A DNA stretch of 64,000 nt from JAAUTT01 sp038213375 (GCA_038213375.1 JBBQTB010000001.1:124001-188000); one strand, 5' to 3'. Shown: positions 8,895 through 19,489, counted from the first letter of the stretch. Numbers and translations: made by a program. Notes: generated from the sequence alone by a model not told the origin.

Positions 8895-11800
8895 TTAGTA
8901 TAATAAAGTGACATCGCCTGTTTTTATAAAGTTTTTTCCATTAGAATATTTACCAACCACTTTCCACATATAAACATCCTGTTTAGAGGGTTTGCCTTTA
9001 TAATTACCATCCCATCCAATATCAACATTTGAACTTTCGAAAACTAATTCTCCCCATCGATTAAAAATCATCAGGTGATAATCGGCAACATTATCGATTA
9101 CTCCCGGAAGAAACATTTTGTTATCGTTCAGTTTTGAGAAAGGACTAAAAACATTGGGAAAAACAACCTTTCCAGAGGCTTCTACCAAAACGGCATTGTC
9201 TTTTACAAATTTGTCTGTACATCCATTTTTTGTCGCAACTTTAAGTGTTACATTATACGATCCCTCGCTGGTGTAAATATGTTTTGGGTTTTGCTCGTCG
9301 GAAACAATTCCGTCACCAAATTCCCATTCAAATACCTCGGCATTTTCGGACATATTTGTATAATTAACTTCTCCTTCGTTAACAAAAGTAACCTTTGGGA
9401 ATATATCGAAGAAGGCTTTTGGTACCACGAATACTTTGATTGTTTGCGATTTTGATTCGACTCCACCGGCTCCTGTAACGGTTAGCTTTACTGTATACTC
9501 ACCGGTTTCGTAATAGGTATAACTTGGATTGGGTTTATTGGAAACGCTTCCATCGCCAAAATCCCAAACATAAGCATCGGCATATTGTGATTTATTCTGA
9601 AAATGAACTGTTAATGGGGCGCATGACGGATCAACCGGATCGAAATCAGCCAAGGGCGGATGAGGATTTATTTTAATCCATCGTTCAAGACTGTCCACAC
9701 AATGATCACCGGAAACTTTTAGCTTGATAACATAATTTCCATATTTCTCATAGGTGTTTTTATCAGGATCTTTAACTTTAGAAGTTTTTCCATCACCAAA
9801 ATCCCACTGAAAATTAAAATTTCCTGCATTTGTTTGGTTACTAATAGTTACGGTAGCATTGGGGAACATTTGAATCTCAGGAGTCACCGTAAATTGAGCA
9901 TCCGGTGAAGGATAAACTACTACATTGGCGTAAGACGTGTCCTTACATCCGAAAAACGAGGTACTTATCATACGTACATGATAGGTTGTATCGTGTGTTG
10001 AGGTGTTTCCGAATACATGGTATGCATTATATTTACCAGCTTCATGGAAACCATCTCCGTAAGTCCAGTCGTAAACAAAATTTCCAGGCGTTGCCTCCAG
10101 TAATGCATGAGCAGGATGACAGGTTGAATCAGGAGAAATTTTTACTTCCACGTCCGGATTGGGATATATCTGCAAAAATTTATTTACAGAATGTTTGCAA
10201 CCACTTTCGTCTGTGGCTGTGAGTTCAACTCCATAAAACGCCACTCCATTACCTGTATTTTCGAATTGATGGGATACGTTTTCTGAGAAGGTAGAATCAC
10301 CATCACCAAATTTCCAGCGATATGTAATCGATCCTGTGGAGTGATTTTCAAAACTGAACGTAACAGGACTGCATGCAGGGATAGCATCGGTTGTAAATTT
10401 AGCTTCCGGAGTTTTTATATGGATAGTGGCCGAATCGGTAGCTATGCAGTTATTGCTGTCAACAACTTTATAACGAAGACGGTAAATCCCCTTAACAGAT
10501 GTAGAGAACACCGGATTTTGAATATCGGTGCGTGTAAGGTTATTGGTATTTCCTGTCCAACTGTGATAAACATAAAATCCGGAACCACCAGTATTGACAG
10601 GGTTTAGAAGCAATTGTTCCCCACCGCATAATGTTGTGTCCTTATTCGGTATTAAAGTTTTTGGTAATTCGTGAATTGTTATTCGAATAGAATCGCTTGA
10701 TGTTGTGGTGGCAACATCTGTTATGCTAATTTTTAACCAATAAGCTCCTGGGGTATTCGCTGAAAAAACCGGATTTAAAATGTCAGTGTTGCTCAGGTAA
10801 GAAATATCACCAGTCCATTTAATCTCAAATGGTGGAGTTCCTCCTACAATACTGGCAGATAATTGCACAGGACCTTTTATGCACATAGCGGAATCCTCAA
10901 TGTTCACTTTTACAGTAATGACTTCTTTTTTAACCAGTATTTCCTTTGTGCGAAGCGGTCCCTGGCAACCGTTTGCTGCCGTTTCAAAAACACTTAGTAT
11001 TTTAGTGCCAAGTATTGGAAATCCAAGAATTTCTATATTGTCTTTTTCAAGTATCTGGTCAACATCTGCAGGAACAGACCAAAGATAAGTGGAACCCGAT
11101 CGGGGCAAAACCGAATAAACTACATTAGTCTGGTTTTGTGCTACAACATTTGGCCCTGCAATAGGACTTGTGTTTGGGATAGTTTTAATAATTCCTTCTG
11201 CTTTCACACGGGAACTTTCGCAACCGGTTGCTGAATTATAGGTTGATAACCAAAAAGTTTTATTCGAGGTTAAGAAGGGCGAATAGTTCTGATTTATGGA
11301 CAATACAGTGGCACCTATGATGTTGTCATACCAAATGTTTGAAGATCCATTAGTTCCTAATATTGATGTAAATCGCAGGGTATCAGGTCCGCATGACGAT
11401 ATATCTGAAACTATTGGAGGACCGGGAATAGGCTTGATGACGGCTTTCACTTCAATTCGTTCACTTTCACAATTTGTACTATCCATATAACTCGAAATCC
11501 AGTACGACCTTGTAGTGTCAAGCGATGGAGTATACAATATTTCGGATGTTTCAATTAATGTGCCATTTATTTTTGAATCGTACCACCTTACAGTGCTTGC
11601 ATTTATACCTTTTGCTGCCAACAATGTTACAGCGCCTGGTCCGCAATGCGTTACATCATTTGTTGCGGGTAACGTTGGAATAATGTGAACAATGGCTTTT
11701 ACTTCTTTTCTTTTGCTTTGGCAGCCTGTTATGGTATTTACTCCCGTTACATAAAATGATTTGGAAGTAGAAAGTAGGGGAGTGGTATAATTTAATCCAG

Positions 11801-14687
11801 TGTAAATTGTTGATCCGGCTATGGAGTCGCTAAACCATTGGTTTTCTGTTGCCCCAGAACCAATTAGTGATGAAAGTGCAAATACGCTTTCTCCACAATG
11901 TGCCAAATTGGCTGCTGCTGGAATTCCCGGAATAGGGTTAATTTTAACCTGAATTTTAACCCGTTCGCTTTCGCATAGTGAGGTTGAATTATATCCAGAT
12001 ATGTAATACAACCGATCAACTGCTAGTAATGGAGTTGTAAAGGAAAGTCCTTCCAGCAGGAGATTTCCAGCTATTGAAGCATCATACCAGCGATTTGTTG
12101 AAGCGTTTAAATTTAATAATGATTTGATTGTTAGCGATGCCTCTCCACAGCTTGAAGTATCGCGCATAACAGGTGGTAAAGGCTTTGGCCGAAACACAAT
12201 CACAACAGTATCATGATTTGAACTTCCTACGATACACAATCCACTGGCAATGGTCCATTCCAGCTTATAGGTACCTTCGTCTCCCGCATTTATCCTTACC
12301 TGTGTTTTAGGGTCGTGAATACCCGACAAAAAGTTTATTACTCCGGATCCACTTACCTTAGTCCATGTTCCATAGCCATACAATGGAGCTTTGGCGTTCA
12401 ATAAAATTTCCAATCCGCATGTGTCTTTATCAGGGCCTGCATCGGCAGGAGAAGGAGGTACCCCAAAATCAACAGTCAATGTATCAGAAGTTTTGCATGA
12501 TCCATTGGTTATTTGCCATACCAGGTCATATCTTCCTTCGTCTCCGGGATTTATTGAAAGTATTGATGTAGGTGAATTAATTGATGGTAAAAATGCAGGA
12601 GTATTTCCCGAAGGATTTTTGACGACGATCCATTTTGCAATCCCGCGGTTTGGTGTGTTAGCCACAAAGGCATTGGAAGAAGTAACGCTGCAAAGAGCCT
12701 GGTCGGGACCTGCATTGGCTGGATTTGGGGCTAAATCCCTTATTATATTGATCGTATCTTTTGAAGAAGGACAAATTCCATATGCAGAATTTAGTGTCCA
12801 TAGAAATGAATTTTTTCCTTCGGACAAACCAGTTGCCATAGCATTAGCATTATGAATATCACTAACATTGCCCAGACCATATGTTACAGTCCACGTGCCA
12901 GTGGCTCCATTGGTTCCTGCGTTGCCAGGAAGATTGATAACAGAGGTTTCACAAATCTGCTGGTCTGATCCAACATTGGCAGGAGCAGGGGACAAATCTA
13001 CGAGGTAATTGACGGTGTCTGTGGATGGAATACAAGCTCCATATTGACTTATTACACTCCATACTAATTTGTTAATTCCCAAGGTCATGCCTGAAATAGG
13101 ACTTATAGGATTGGAATTATCTGTTATTGAAGCCCCTCCTGAAAAAACGCTCCAGTTTCCTTTTCCATTTTGTGTGGGATAAGCTGCTTTAAGATTCATT
13201 GCGGTGATATTGCAAAAGGAGCTGTCCCTGTTGGCATCAGCCGGGGCAGGTTGCCGATCGCTTGTAATTAGTACATTATCCGAAGCCTTGCATGGTCCAT
13301 TTGTTACCTTCCAGGTAAATAGATTCGTTCCAAACGATAAATTTGTTACCTGTGTTTTGGGGTTATTGACCGACAAAATATTGGCCAAACTGGTGGTGGT
13401 CCAGACACCTGTTCCAATAGTTTGAACTGTTCCATCCAGCAATGTTTGGTTATCGCAAATGGTTTGATCTGGACCTGCATTCGGTACTGGATTCGGCATT
13501 GCAAAAATCTCCATATCTATTTTCGATGGAGCGCTTTCACATTGTCCAATGGCATCGGTTACCCAGAAGCGGTGTAATCCGGCTACAGAGTTATCTAAAT
13601 TTACGGGGGGTGCAGTTGGGTCAAAACTTGCGCCAGTGTGGACGAGATAAATTCGTAATGAATCACTATACCAACGAATTTGATCGCCAGCTTGAGGAAC
13701 GGTAATTTCAATACTACTATTTACACAATAGTTTTCCTTTGGATTATTGATTACTGGAGGAGTAGTAATAATTCTTATTAATGCGGTAGTAGTAATTGGT
13801 GGATTGTCTCCATCAATTAAGTTTTTAGGAGGTATGCCGTCAAAAGGTTTGTTGTCGTAAGCGTTACAAACATTCCAGTTTCGTAACGTGATCTCAAAAA
13901 TATCACCTGCCAAACCACCAGCCGGAGCAGCTATAGGGAATGCTGTTTGATTTGGAGCATCGGCATTGATGGGAACCGGAATAATTGGCCCTGAGAAAGT
14001 TCCCAATGGGTTTCCAGAGGCATCAGTCATATAATGAACAATTCCACTGGCATCGGTAACGGTGATGTTTGGTATTCGATTTCCGGAATTAGTGTTTGTT
14101 CCATAAATAAATTGTACCCAACGGGTTAACCTGTTTGGTTTATCGGGCTCGACACTGATATTGCAATTAAAATTTGAATTGTCCTTAAACTTAACATATA
14201 CATCTTCACCTTCGCAAAACCTGGCTTCCACAGGCTCAGTTATAATTACACCCCCATTTTCATTGTCACGTGCCCATGAACTGAATTGTTGTTCCTGTCT
14301 GGAGCTGCTCAAACAGATGGTTCCATCGCAAATTACAAATGCTTCGGCTGTATAGGAACATTCACCCGCAGGAGGATAAACATGAGCCATCACAGCTCTA
14401 AAAACCGTATCGCCTATTGAAATGGGGTCGACGATATCCTCAGCGCCTGTTCCATCGTTCCACCGGTACAAAATTTTCACTTTCGAAGGATCTACCGGAG
14501 TCATAAATTTGTATACTACCTCCATGGTAAGCGCTATAGGAGCGCATCGCCCACTTGTTATTTGGCCACTATAATTGTCCGTAATCAACGAACAAACCGG
14601 ATTTGTCTGCGAAATTACTGACAACCAAGGCAAATTAATAATCAGAAAAGCAAAAAAACCTTTATATATATTCCTTTTGATACTCAT
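8895..14687 (-). CDS. giant PKD/Ig-like repeat surface protein with CHU_C type IX secretion tail
   Basis: 1930 residues with a signal peptide (first 26 residues, ending VISQ). The N-terminal part is followed by about six repeats containing [AS]NAGPDQ-x-x-C. Next come four or five Ig-like units ending in the pattern W[YF]DS-x-x-x-G-x-x-x-x-x-G and SFY-x-x-x-N-x-x-T-x-C. From about residue 1400 to 1830 there are five PKD domains, marked by W-x-[FY]GDG (WKFGDGD, WTYGDGF, WDFGDGK, WDFGDGS, WEFGDGI). The last 85 residues (NVFSPFSKLNDN, FNRWGELVFES, GWDGNYKGKP, DVYMWKV) are the CHU_C domain, which routes type B cargo through the type IX system. It is probably a long adhesin or gliding-type filament. 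It is paired with the PorP/SprF gene downstream. Confidence 0.9.
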   Translation of the reverse strand: MSIKRNIYKGFFAFLIINLPWLSVISQTNPVCSLITDNYSGQITSGRCAPIALTMEVVYKFMTPVDPSKVKILYRWNDGTGAEDIVDPISIGDTVFRAVMAHVYPPAGECSYTAEAFVICDGTICLSSSRQEQQFSSWARDNENGGVIITEPVEARFCEGEDVYVKFKDNSNFNCNISVEPDKPNRLTRWVQFIYGTNTNSGNRIPNITVTDASGIVHYMTDASGNPLGTFSGPIIPVPINADAPNQTAFPIAAPAGGLAGDIFEITLRNWNVCNAYDNKPFDGIPPKNLIDGDNPPITTTALIRIITTPPVINNPKENYCVNSSIEITVPQAGDQIRWYSDSLRIYLVHTGASFDPTAPPVNLDNSVAGLHRFWVTDAIGQCESAPSKIDMEIFAMPNPVPNAGPDQTICDNQTLLDGTVQTIGTGVWTTTSLANILSVNNPKTQVTNLSFGTNLFTWKVTNGPCKASDNVLITSDRQPAPADANRDSSFCNITAMNLKAAYPTQNGKGNWSVFSGGASITDNSNPISPISGMTLGINKLVWSVISQYGACIPSTDTVNYLVDLSPAPANVGSDQQICETSVINLPGNAGTNGATGTWTVTYGLGNVSDIHNANAMATGLSEGKNSFLWTLNSAYGICPSSKDTINIIRDLAPNPANAGPDQALCSVTSSNAFVANTPNRGIAKWIVVKNPSGNTPAFLPSINSPTSILSINPGDEGRYDLVWQITNGSCKTSDTLTVDFGVPPSPADAGPDKDTCGLEILLNAKAPLYGYGTWTKVSGSGVINFLSGIHDPKTQVRINAGDEGTYKLEWTIASGLCIVGSSNHDTVVIVFRPKPLPPVMRDTSSCGEASLTIKSLLNLNASTNRWYDASIAGNLLLEGLSFTTPLLAVDRLYYISGYNSTSLCESERVKIQVKINPIPGIPAAANLAHCGESVFALSSLIGSGATENQWFSDSIAGSTIYTGLNYTTPLLSTSKSFYVTGVNTITGCQSKRKEVKAIVHIIPTLPATNDVTHCGPGAVTLLAAKGINASTVRWYDSKINGTLIETSEILYTPSLDTTRSYWISSYMDSTNCESERIEVKAVIKPIPGPPIVSDISSCGPDTLRFTSILGTNGSSNIWYDNIIGATVLSINQNYSPFLTSNKTFWLSTYNSATGCESSRVKAEGIIKTIPNTSPIAGPNVVAQNQTNVVYSVLPRSGSTYLWSVPADVDQILEKDNIEILGFPILGTKILSVFETAANGCQGPLRTKEILVKKEVITVKVNIEDSAMCIKGPVQLSASIVGGTPPFEIKWTGDISYLSNTDILNPVFSANTPGAYWLKISITDVATTTSSDSIRITIHELPKTLIPNKDTTLCGGEQLLLNPVNTGGSGFYVYHSWTGNTNNLTRTDIQNPVFSTSVKGIYRLRYKVVDSNNCIATDSATIHIKTPEAKFTTDAIPACSPVTFSFENHSTGSITYRWKFGDGDSTFSENVSHQFENTGNGVAFYGVELTATDESGCKHSVNKFLQIYPNPDVEVKISPDSTCHPAHALLEATPGNFVYDWTYGDGFHEAGKYNAYHVFGNTSTHDTTYHVRMISTSFFGCKDTSYANVVVYPSPDAQFTVTPEIQMFPNATVTISNQTNAGNFNFQWDFGDGKTSKVKDPDKNTYEKYGNYVIKLKVSGDHCVDSLERWIKINPHPPLADFDPVDPSCAPLTVHFQNKSQYADAYVWDFGDGSVSNKPNPSYTYYETGEYTVKLTVTGAGGVESKSQTIKVFVVPKAFFDIFPKVTFVNEGEVNYTNMSENAEVFEWEFGDGIVSDEQNPKHIYTSEGSYNVTLKVATKNGCTDKFVKDNAVLVEASGKVVFPNVFSPFSKLNDNKMFLPGVIDNVADYHLMIFNRWGELVFESSNVDIGWDGNYKGKPSKQDVYMWKVVGKYSNGKNFIKTGDVTLLY

Positions 14688-15145
14688 AAAAACCTGGTTT
14701 ACAAAAATAAATGGTAAATAGAAAAACTATTTTGAGAACCGCAGTTCTATGTAAGCTAAAACCAATTGTTTTTACGGGATATTTTCAAAAAGGTTATATA
14801 AGTTATTGATATGTAGTTAATTAATATTAGATGATCTTTTTTTATCTGAATAAATATCAGCAAAGCCAAATAATGACAGGAATTGATGAATAAAATTTAC
14901 ACCAAATTCATATATAAGATGACGAATAGATTAATAATAGTGACAAAAAATATTTTTTCTTTGATTAAAAAAAACAGAAAACAAACTTTAATACGTGTTT
15001 TCAAGAAAATCCAAATTATACTTAAACACAACTTGAAATTGATACTAACATGTAAAAAAATAGCCATGATGAGCGAATATTTATTCGTTCATCATGGCTC
15101 CGTAATACTTCAAATTTTTTGAGGTAATTTTCTCTCAGGCACTCA
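14688..15145. other. intergenic region between DPP gene and CHU_C gene
   Basis: It holds the terminator of the upstream minus-strand peptidase gene at 15052-15099 and, near the CHU_C start, a minus-strand TATTTTTG at 14702-14709 that fits the TAnnTTTG -7 pattern only 15 bp from the ATG. Nothing else stands out; the remainder is A/T-rich. Confidence 0.5.
15052..15099 (-). terminator. rho-independent terminator of the DPP-IV-like gene
   Basis: An 18-bp stem (AGCCATGATGAGCGAATA against its complement, one G-T pair) with a 2-nt loop at 15062-15099. On the minus strand it is followed by a seven-base T-run. It lies 47 bp after the stop codon of the minus-strand peptidase gene. Confidence 0.85.
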
Positions 15146-17329
15146 CTACAAATTTTCCAAAACAAAATCAGTCATTTTTTTATAAAGGTGTAATCGCGTA
15201 TTACCTCCAAAAATGCCATGATTTTTATCGGGGTAAATAGCCATTTCAAATTTTTTATTTGCTTGTATCAGTTTTTCAGCAAACATCATGGTGTTTTGCA
15301 GATGAACATTGTCATCTGCCGAACCATGAATAAGAAGGAACTTTCCTTTCATTTTATCTGCAAAATTTATGGGCGAATTATCATCATATCCTGAAGCATT
15401 TTCCTTTGGAGTGCGCATAAACCGTTCAGTATATACCGAATCGTAGAATTTCCAATTGGTAACAGGCGCAACGGCAATGCCAAGCTTAAACAAATCAGCG
15501 CCTTTGGTTAGGCAAAGTGATGACATATAACCACCATAACTCCATCCAAAAATCCCAATCCGACTGCCATCGATGTAAGGCTGAGAGGCAAAATAGCGGG
15601 CAGAAATTATCTGATCTTCCGTTTCGAGTTTGCCTAGTTGCAAGTAGGTGCATTTTTTAAATGTTTCGCCACGGGCATTTGTCCCGCGATTATCAACGCA
15701 AGCAATAATATAGCCTTGCTGAACCAGATATTGGAACCATCCGTCACCAGAATTAAATTCATTCTGTACATTTTGTGATTCGGGTCCACCGTATACGTAC
15801 ATAAATAATGGATATTTCTTGGAAGGATCAAAATCAACCGGTTTTATTATATATCCATTCAATTCAAGGCCATTTTCTGAAGGAATTTTTATAAACTCCT
15901 TTGTCGCAAAATTGTTTTCACGTAATCTGGTTTTTAATTCGGCATTGTCCTCCAGAATACGAATAAGTTTGCCTTTTGAATCATGCAATGTATAATTCGA
16001 CGGAGTATTGGCATCCGACCATTTATTAATGTAATAATTGAATTTTGTGCTGAACTCTGCCTTATTGGTGCCTGATTTGCTTGAAAGTTTGGTTTTTTTG
16101 CTGTTATCAAGCTTTATAGAATAAACATCACGTTCAAGTGGCGACGATTCTGTGCTGGTATAATATATGGTTCCTTCAGTTTGATCTATTCCGAGCAACT
16201 CGGCTATCTCGAAATTTCCTTTGGTAATCTGTTTTAAAAGTTTTCCGTCCATCGAATACAGATAAAGATGCATAAAGCCATCACTTTCACTGAATAGAAC
16301 AAACCGTTTTTTGTCTTTTAGAAACGTGATATAACTGTCCTTTACTTCCGAAATGTAATATTTGTTTGTTTCAGCATATAAAATACTTGATTTGCCGGAC
16401 GATGGGTCGTTAATTAATACATCAATTTTGTTTTGAAGACGATTTAACCTTAGGATACAAAGCTTACCCGGATCGCTGGTCCATATTATCCGAGGAATGT
16501 ATTGATCGGTTTCTTTACCTATATCCATCAAAGTAGTTTTTGATGATGCAAAATCGTAAACATGGATGGTTACAATTGAATTTTCTTCGCCTGCTTTTGG
16601 ATATTTGTAGGTGTTAATTGTTGGGTAAAGATCATCGTAAACGGGTATTGTAAACAATTTTACACGACTTTCATCAAACCTCATATAGGCGAGTTTATTG
16701 CCGTCGGGCGACCATTCGAATCCTTTGGAAAAACCGAATTCTTCTTCGTAAACCCAGTCGGGAGCTCCATTGATAATTGCGTTGTACTTACCATCAATAG
16801 TGATTTGTGCTTCGTTGCCTGATATTAAATCGACTACAAACAGGTTGTTATTTCGCACAAAGGCAATCTTGTCGCCAATTGGAGAAAAGGTGGCCAACTG
16901 CTGTTTTCCAATTCCCGATACTTTTTGGCAGGTTTTTGCTTTAACATCAAATACAAAATAATCGGCGCTAAATGAATGCCGGTAAATCGGCTTTTCATTG
17001 GTGGTGATCATTAACCTTGTTTCGTCATCCGAAAATTCATATTCCGAAATGTAGGTTATACCAGAGTTATTTACCCATTTCACTGCGAAAAGGGTATCAA
17101 CAGATAATCCGCTTGAATATTTGTACTTAATTACATTTGATTGCCTGTCAAGCATGGTATAATGCTCGCCATCATTCATAGATCTAATTCCACGGATTGC
17201 CTTTGGAGCAAATTTTCGAGACCCAGTAACATCTTCTAATTTAATTGGTTTTGAAGATTGCTGTGCAACCAACGTATTGCCGAAAAACAGAAAAAATATT
17301 AAAAAAGCTTTACAAATAGATTTTATCAT
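15146..17329 (-). CDS. S9 family dipeptidyl peptidase IV-like protease
   Basis: 727 residues with a signal peptide (ends LVAQ), so periplasmic or surface-located. Residues 30-470 form the beta-propeller; the C-terminal 250 are the alpha/beta-hydrolase. GWSYGGY carries the nucleophile Ser597, HGSADDNVH the Asp672 and DKNHG the His704; the spacing (75 and 32) is very close to that of classical DPP-IV. WVYEEEF near residue 190 supplies the double Glu that binds the free N-terminus of the substrate. Such enzymes release X-Pro/X-Ala dipeptides from oligopeptides for nutrition in Bacteroidota. It is a single-gene unit with its own terminator. Confidence 0.93.
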   Translation of the reverse strand: MIKSICKAFLIFFLFFGNTLVAQQSSKPIKLEDVTGSRKFAPKAIRGIRSMNDGEHYTMLDRQSNVIKYKYSSGLSVDTLFAVKWVNNSGITYISEYEFSDDETRLMITTNEKPIYRHSFSADYFVFDVKAKTCQKVSGIGKQQLATFSPIGDKIAFVRNNNLFVVDLISGNEAQITIDGKYNAIINGAPDWVYEEEFGFSKGFEWSPDGNKLAYMRFDESRVKLFTIPVYDDLYPTINTYKYPKAGEENSIVTIHVYDFASSKTTLMDIGKETDQYIPRIIWTSDPGKLCILRLNRLQNKIDVLINDPSSGKSSILYAETNKYYISEVKDSYITFLKDKKRFVLFSESDGFMHLYLYSMDGKLLKQITKGNFEIAELLGIDQTEGTIYYTSTESSPLERDVYSIKLDNSKKTKLSSKSGTNKAEFSTKFNYYINKWSDANTPSNYTLHDSKGKLIRILEDNAELKTRLRENNFATKEFIKIPSENGLELNGYIIKPVDFDPSKKYPLFMYVYGGPESQNVQNEFNSGDGWFQYLVQQGYIIACVDNRGTNARGETFKKCTYLQLGKLETEDQIISARYFASQPYIDGSRIGIFGWSYGGYMSSLCLTKGADLFKLGIAVAPVTNWKFYDSVYTERFMRTPKENASGYDDNSPINFADKMKGKFLLIHGSADDNVHLQNTMMFAEKLIQANKKFEMAIYPDKNHGIFGGNTRLHLYKKMTDFVLENL

Positions 17330-17807
17330 AATTAAATAGTTTGGTACTATAGGAGTTTGGTAAATTTTTTCAATTGCATACTTTTTTAAAATTAGTAATA
17401 AATTGATATGTATAAAAATAAAGAAATACAGAACATGCCGTCTAAAATTTACAAATCATTTATTATCATTAGTATATAAAAATATACCAAAATATTATGT
17501 TTGTGATTAGGCATTAAACAGAGTCGGAATTTTGATCTTCGGGCAGTCCGAATACGGCTAATATCAGTTTTGGAATGAAGTGTTCGTAATACTTCGATTC
17601 TTTCGGCTTTTATGCGGTAAATGATTAAGTGAAATTCAAGGATAATATTACGGAAAATACGGCCTTGAGTGGGTATATACTTACATTCCGGATACATCGG
17701 ATAGTTTTGCAACACTTCGTTTAATTTAAATTTACAAATAGTTTAGCAATCAATTTTACTTATCCAACAAATTTTTAATTCTACGTATCAGAATTTATCG
17801 TGAAAAT
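17330..17807. other. intergenic region with toxin relic
   Basis: A 478-bp gap between two minus-strand genes. Its only recognisable content is the decayed RelE/ParE-type reading frame described separately. The rest is A/T-rich and I see nothing in it. Confidence 0.5.
17449..17715 (-). pseudogene. RelE/ParE-family toxin relic (N-terminus lost)
   Basis: The open frame encodes QNYPMYP, GRIFRN, EFHLIIYRIKAERIEVLRTLHS and KTDISRI. These match the second half of RelE/ParE toxins in order (P-x-x-G-R then YR[IL]IY[RK]I-x-x-x-x-I-x-[IV]-L-x-[VTI]-x-H-x-x-R/K-D-I). The N-terminal helices of the family are missing: only ten in-frame codons precede this part before a stop. The reading frame also runs on past the usual end. 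No antitoxin gene is adjacent. I read it as a dead toxin remnant, though a very short active protein cannot be excluded. Confidence 0.6.
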
Positions 17808-18917
17808 CTATAGTTTAAGTTTAATAACTTCGCTTCCTGCCGATAGGAAAGCTCCGGTTCCATAAACTTCCCAACTGTCTGGTGAAAAGTTCTTTTGTGG
17901 ATCGGCTCCAATGGGTTGAACCCATCCAATCATACCATCTTCCTTTTGAACCTTGCACAATCCTACCCAGGCTTTTTTAACAATAGGGAGAAATGCAACT
18001 TTATCTAATATTCCCTGATTGATTCCCCAGGCAAGGGCATAGCAATAAAATCCTGATCCGCTGGCCTCTCCACCTGGATAGGAATCCGGATCCAATAAAC
18101 TTGTCCGCCACAAACCATCCGGTTGTTGAATGGTGGTTAGCTTGTTGGCCATCTGCTTAAATATTTCAATATAATAATTATGGTTAGGATATGATGCAGG
18201 CATTTCCGATAATACTTTTACCAATCCACCCATAACCCACCCATTTCCGCGACCCCAAAAAATAAGTTTTCCATTTTTTTCTTTCCGATCAGTTGGAGAA
18301 CCTGTCCAAAGATATCCGGCATCGCGAGCAAACAAATTTTCCTGCTTATTATACAACAAGGTATAGGTTTGTTTAAAAAGGCTGTCGGACATCAACAAAT
18401 AATTATTGTCTTTAATAGTGATACCCAGTTTCAATAGTGCCGGAGGCCCCATAAAAAGAGCATCGCACCACCACCAAGTAATTCCATGAGCAACAGCTTC
18501 TTTGTTGATTGTTTTACCGAATACTTTTAGTGTATCAATAAAAGGCTGGATCATCCGCTGATCCTTTTTAATTCTATATAAATCAATGTAAGTCTGGCAT
18601 ATTGTCCAATCGTCGGCGTGATGTACCCTAGGACCTGGTTTCCATTTATTACGTTCGCCCATTGCCATTAACGAATCGAGAATATAAGGTTTTTGTAAGG
18701 TTTGGTAAGCCGAAAAAACTCCTGCGTAATAAGCCCCGTTGGTCCAATCCCATAAATTGTGTTTGGGATGGGCAAGCTGCCAGTCGAGGGCTTTTGTCAT
18801 TGCCTTTTTAATATATGACGACTTAAAATACCTTTTATCATCACCTCCATCTGCAAATACATTAATAAAAATTACCAACAGAAGAGAGATAATACTTAAT
18901 CTTTTAATAGTTTTCAT
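17808..18917 (-). CDS. GH105/GH88-type unsaturated glycuronyl hydrolase
   Basis: 369 residues with a signal peptide ending at VFA, so periplasmic. Motifs in order: WDWTNGAYYAGVF, HHADDWTICQTY, ITWWWCDALFMGPPAL, WGRGNGWVMGGL and GSGFYCYALAWGIN. These define the (alpha/alpha)6 barrel of GH105 (YteR/YesR type), which removes unsaturated uronic acids left by polysaccharide lyases. The Asp in WWWCDALFM corresponds to the family's general acid. Substrate is probably rhamnogalacturonan- or ulvan-like, but no lyase, SusCD pair or regulator lies nearby, so it is not in an obvious PUL. A near-ideal Bacteroidota promoter precedes it. Confidence 0.88.
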   Translation of the reverse strand: MKTIKRLSIISLLLVIFINVFADGGDDKRYFKSSYIKKAMTKALDWQLAHPKHNLWDWTNGAYYAGVFSAYQTLQKPYILDSLMAMGERNKWKPGPRVHHADDWTICQTYIDLYRIKKDQRMIQPFIDTLKVFGKTINKEAVAHGITWWWCDALFMGPPALLKLGITIKDNNYLLMSDSLFKQTYTLLYNKQENLFARDAGYLWTGSPTDRKEKNGKLIFWGRGNGWVMGGLVKVLSEMPASYPNHNYYIEIFKQMANKLTTIQQPDGLWRTSLLDPDSYPGGEASGSGFYCYALAWGINQGILDKVAFLPIVKKAWVGLCKVQKEDGMIGWVQPIGADPQKNFSPDSWEVYGTGAFLSAGSEVIKLKL

Positions 18918-18940
18918 AAATAATCGTGATTATTTATTGA

Positions 18941-18971
18941 CAAAACTAGCAATAACTCCGGTTTGCGCAAA
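18941..18971 (-). promoter_or_regulatory. Bacteroidota promoter of the GH105 gene
   Basis: On the minus strand, TTTG (complement of 18968-18971) is followed after 19 bp by TAGTTTTG (complement of 18941-18948). This fits the TTTG-N19-TAnnTTTG layout used by the Bacteroidota primary sigma factor. The start codon is 23 bp downstream. Confidence 0.65.
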
Positions 18972-19081
18972 CGGTTGTATAACATCCGAAAAATAATTGA
19001 TAGAGCACGGTTCTTAAATTTTATTTTTGTTTGCAAAACTTAAAAGTATTATTAAAAATTATGCTAAATAGTGCCTTTTTT

Positions 19082-19489
19082 CTAAGTAAGCCTCTCTATC
19101 CCGCATTTCATTAATCGTTTTATAAATTCATCTTTTGTTACCTTTTCGGTAAACCAGTAGTTTTTAAATTCGGGGGATTCTGCATTTGCATTATAGCTAT
19201 GCAACTTTATATTGGTTTTACAGAGCATTAACCATTCATCGCAGGCTTTAAATTCGACATCGAAAAAATCCCATTGAGGGTTTGGAGGCATATTCCGCCA
19301 ATGTGTTATTTCATCCTGATCCACATTGCCTTTTACTTTGGTTTGGGGTACTTCGGCCTCAACAAAGGTGTAATCCACTATCCATTCGCCCTTTTCAAGC
19401 CAGCCAATAAATATACCGCCGTGTTCCTGATATAAAAGAACATCCTGATATTCAGCGGGCAATTTATTTTTTACGCTAATCCATTCCAT
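19082..19489 (-). CDS. DUF551 domain protein
   Basis: 135 residues, no signal peptide. The first 75 residues begin MEWISVKNKLPAEYQDVLLY and end with ITHWRNMPPNP, the two conserved ends of the DUF551 domain (W-I-x-V-x-x-x-L-P ... V-T-H-W-x-P-L-P). DUF551 is frequent in phages and mobile DNA but also occurs as a chromosomal orphan; its function is unknown. The C-terminal 55 residues are not part of the domain. No mobility gene is nearby. Confidence 0.75.
   Translation of the reverse strand: MEWISVKNKLPAEYQDVLLYQEHGGIFIGWLEKGEWIVDYTFVEAEVPQTKVKGNVDQDEITHWRNMPPNPQWDFFDVEFKACDEWLMLCKTNIKLHSYNANAESPEFKNYWFTEKVTKDEFIKRLMKCGIERLT

Noticed and set aside
14883..15122. A 79-codon plus-strand open frame in the gap before the DPP gene.
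   Set aside because: It runs through the terminator hairpin, is extremely Lys/Ile-rich as expected of A/T-rich noncoding DNA, and has no homologous features.
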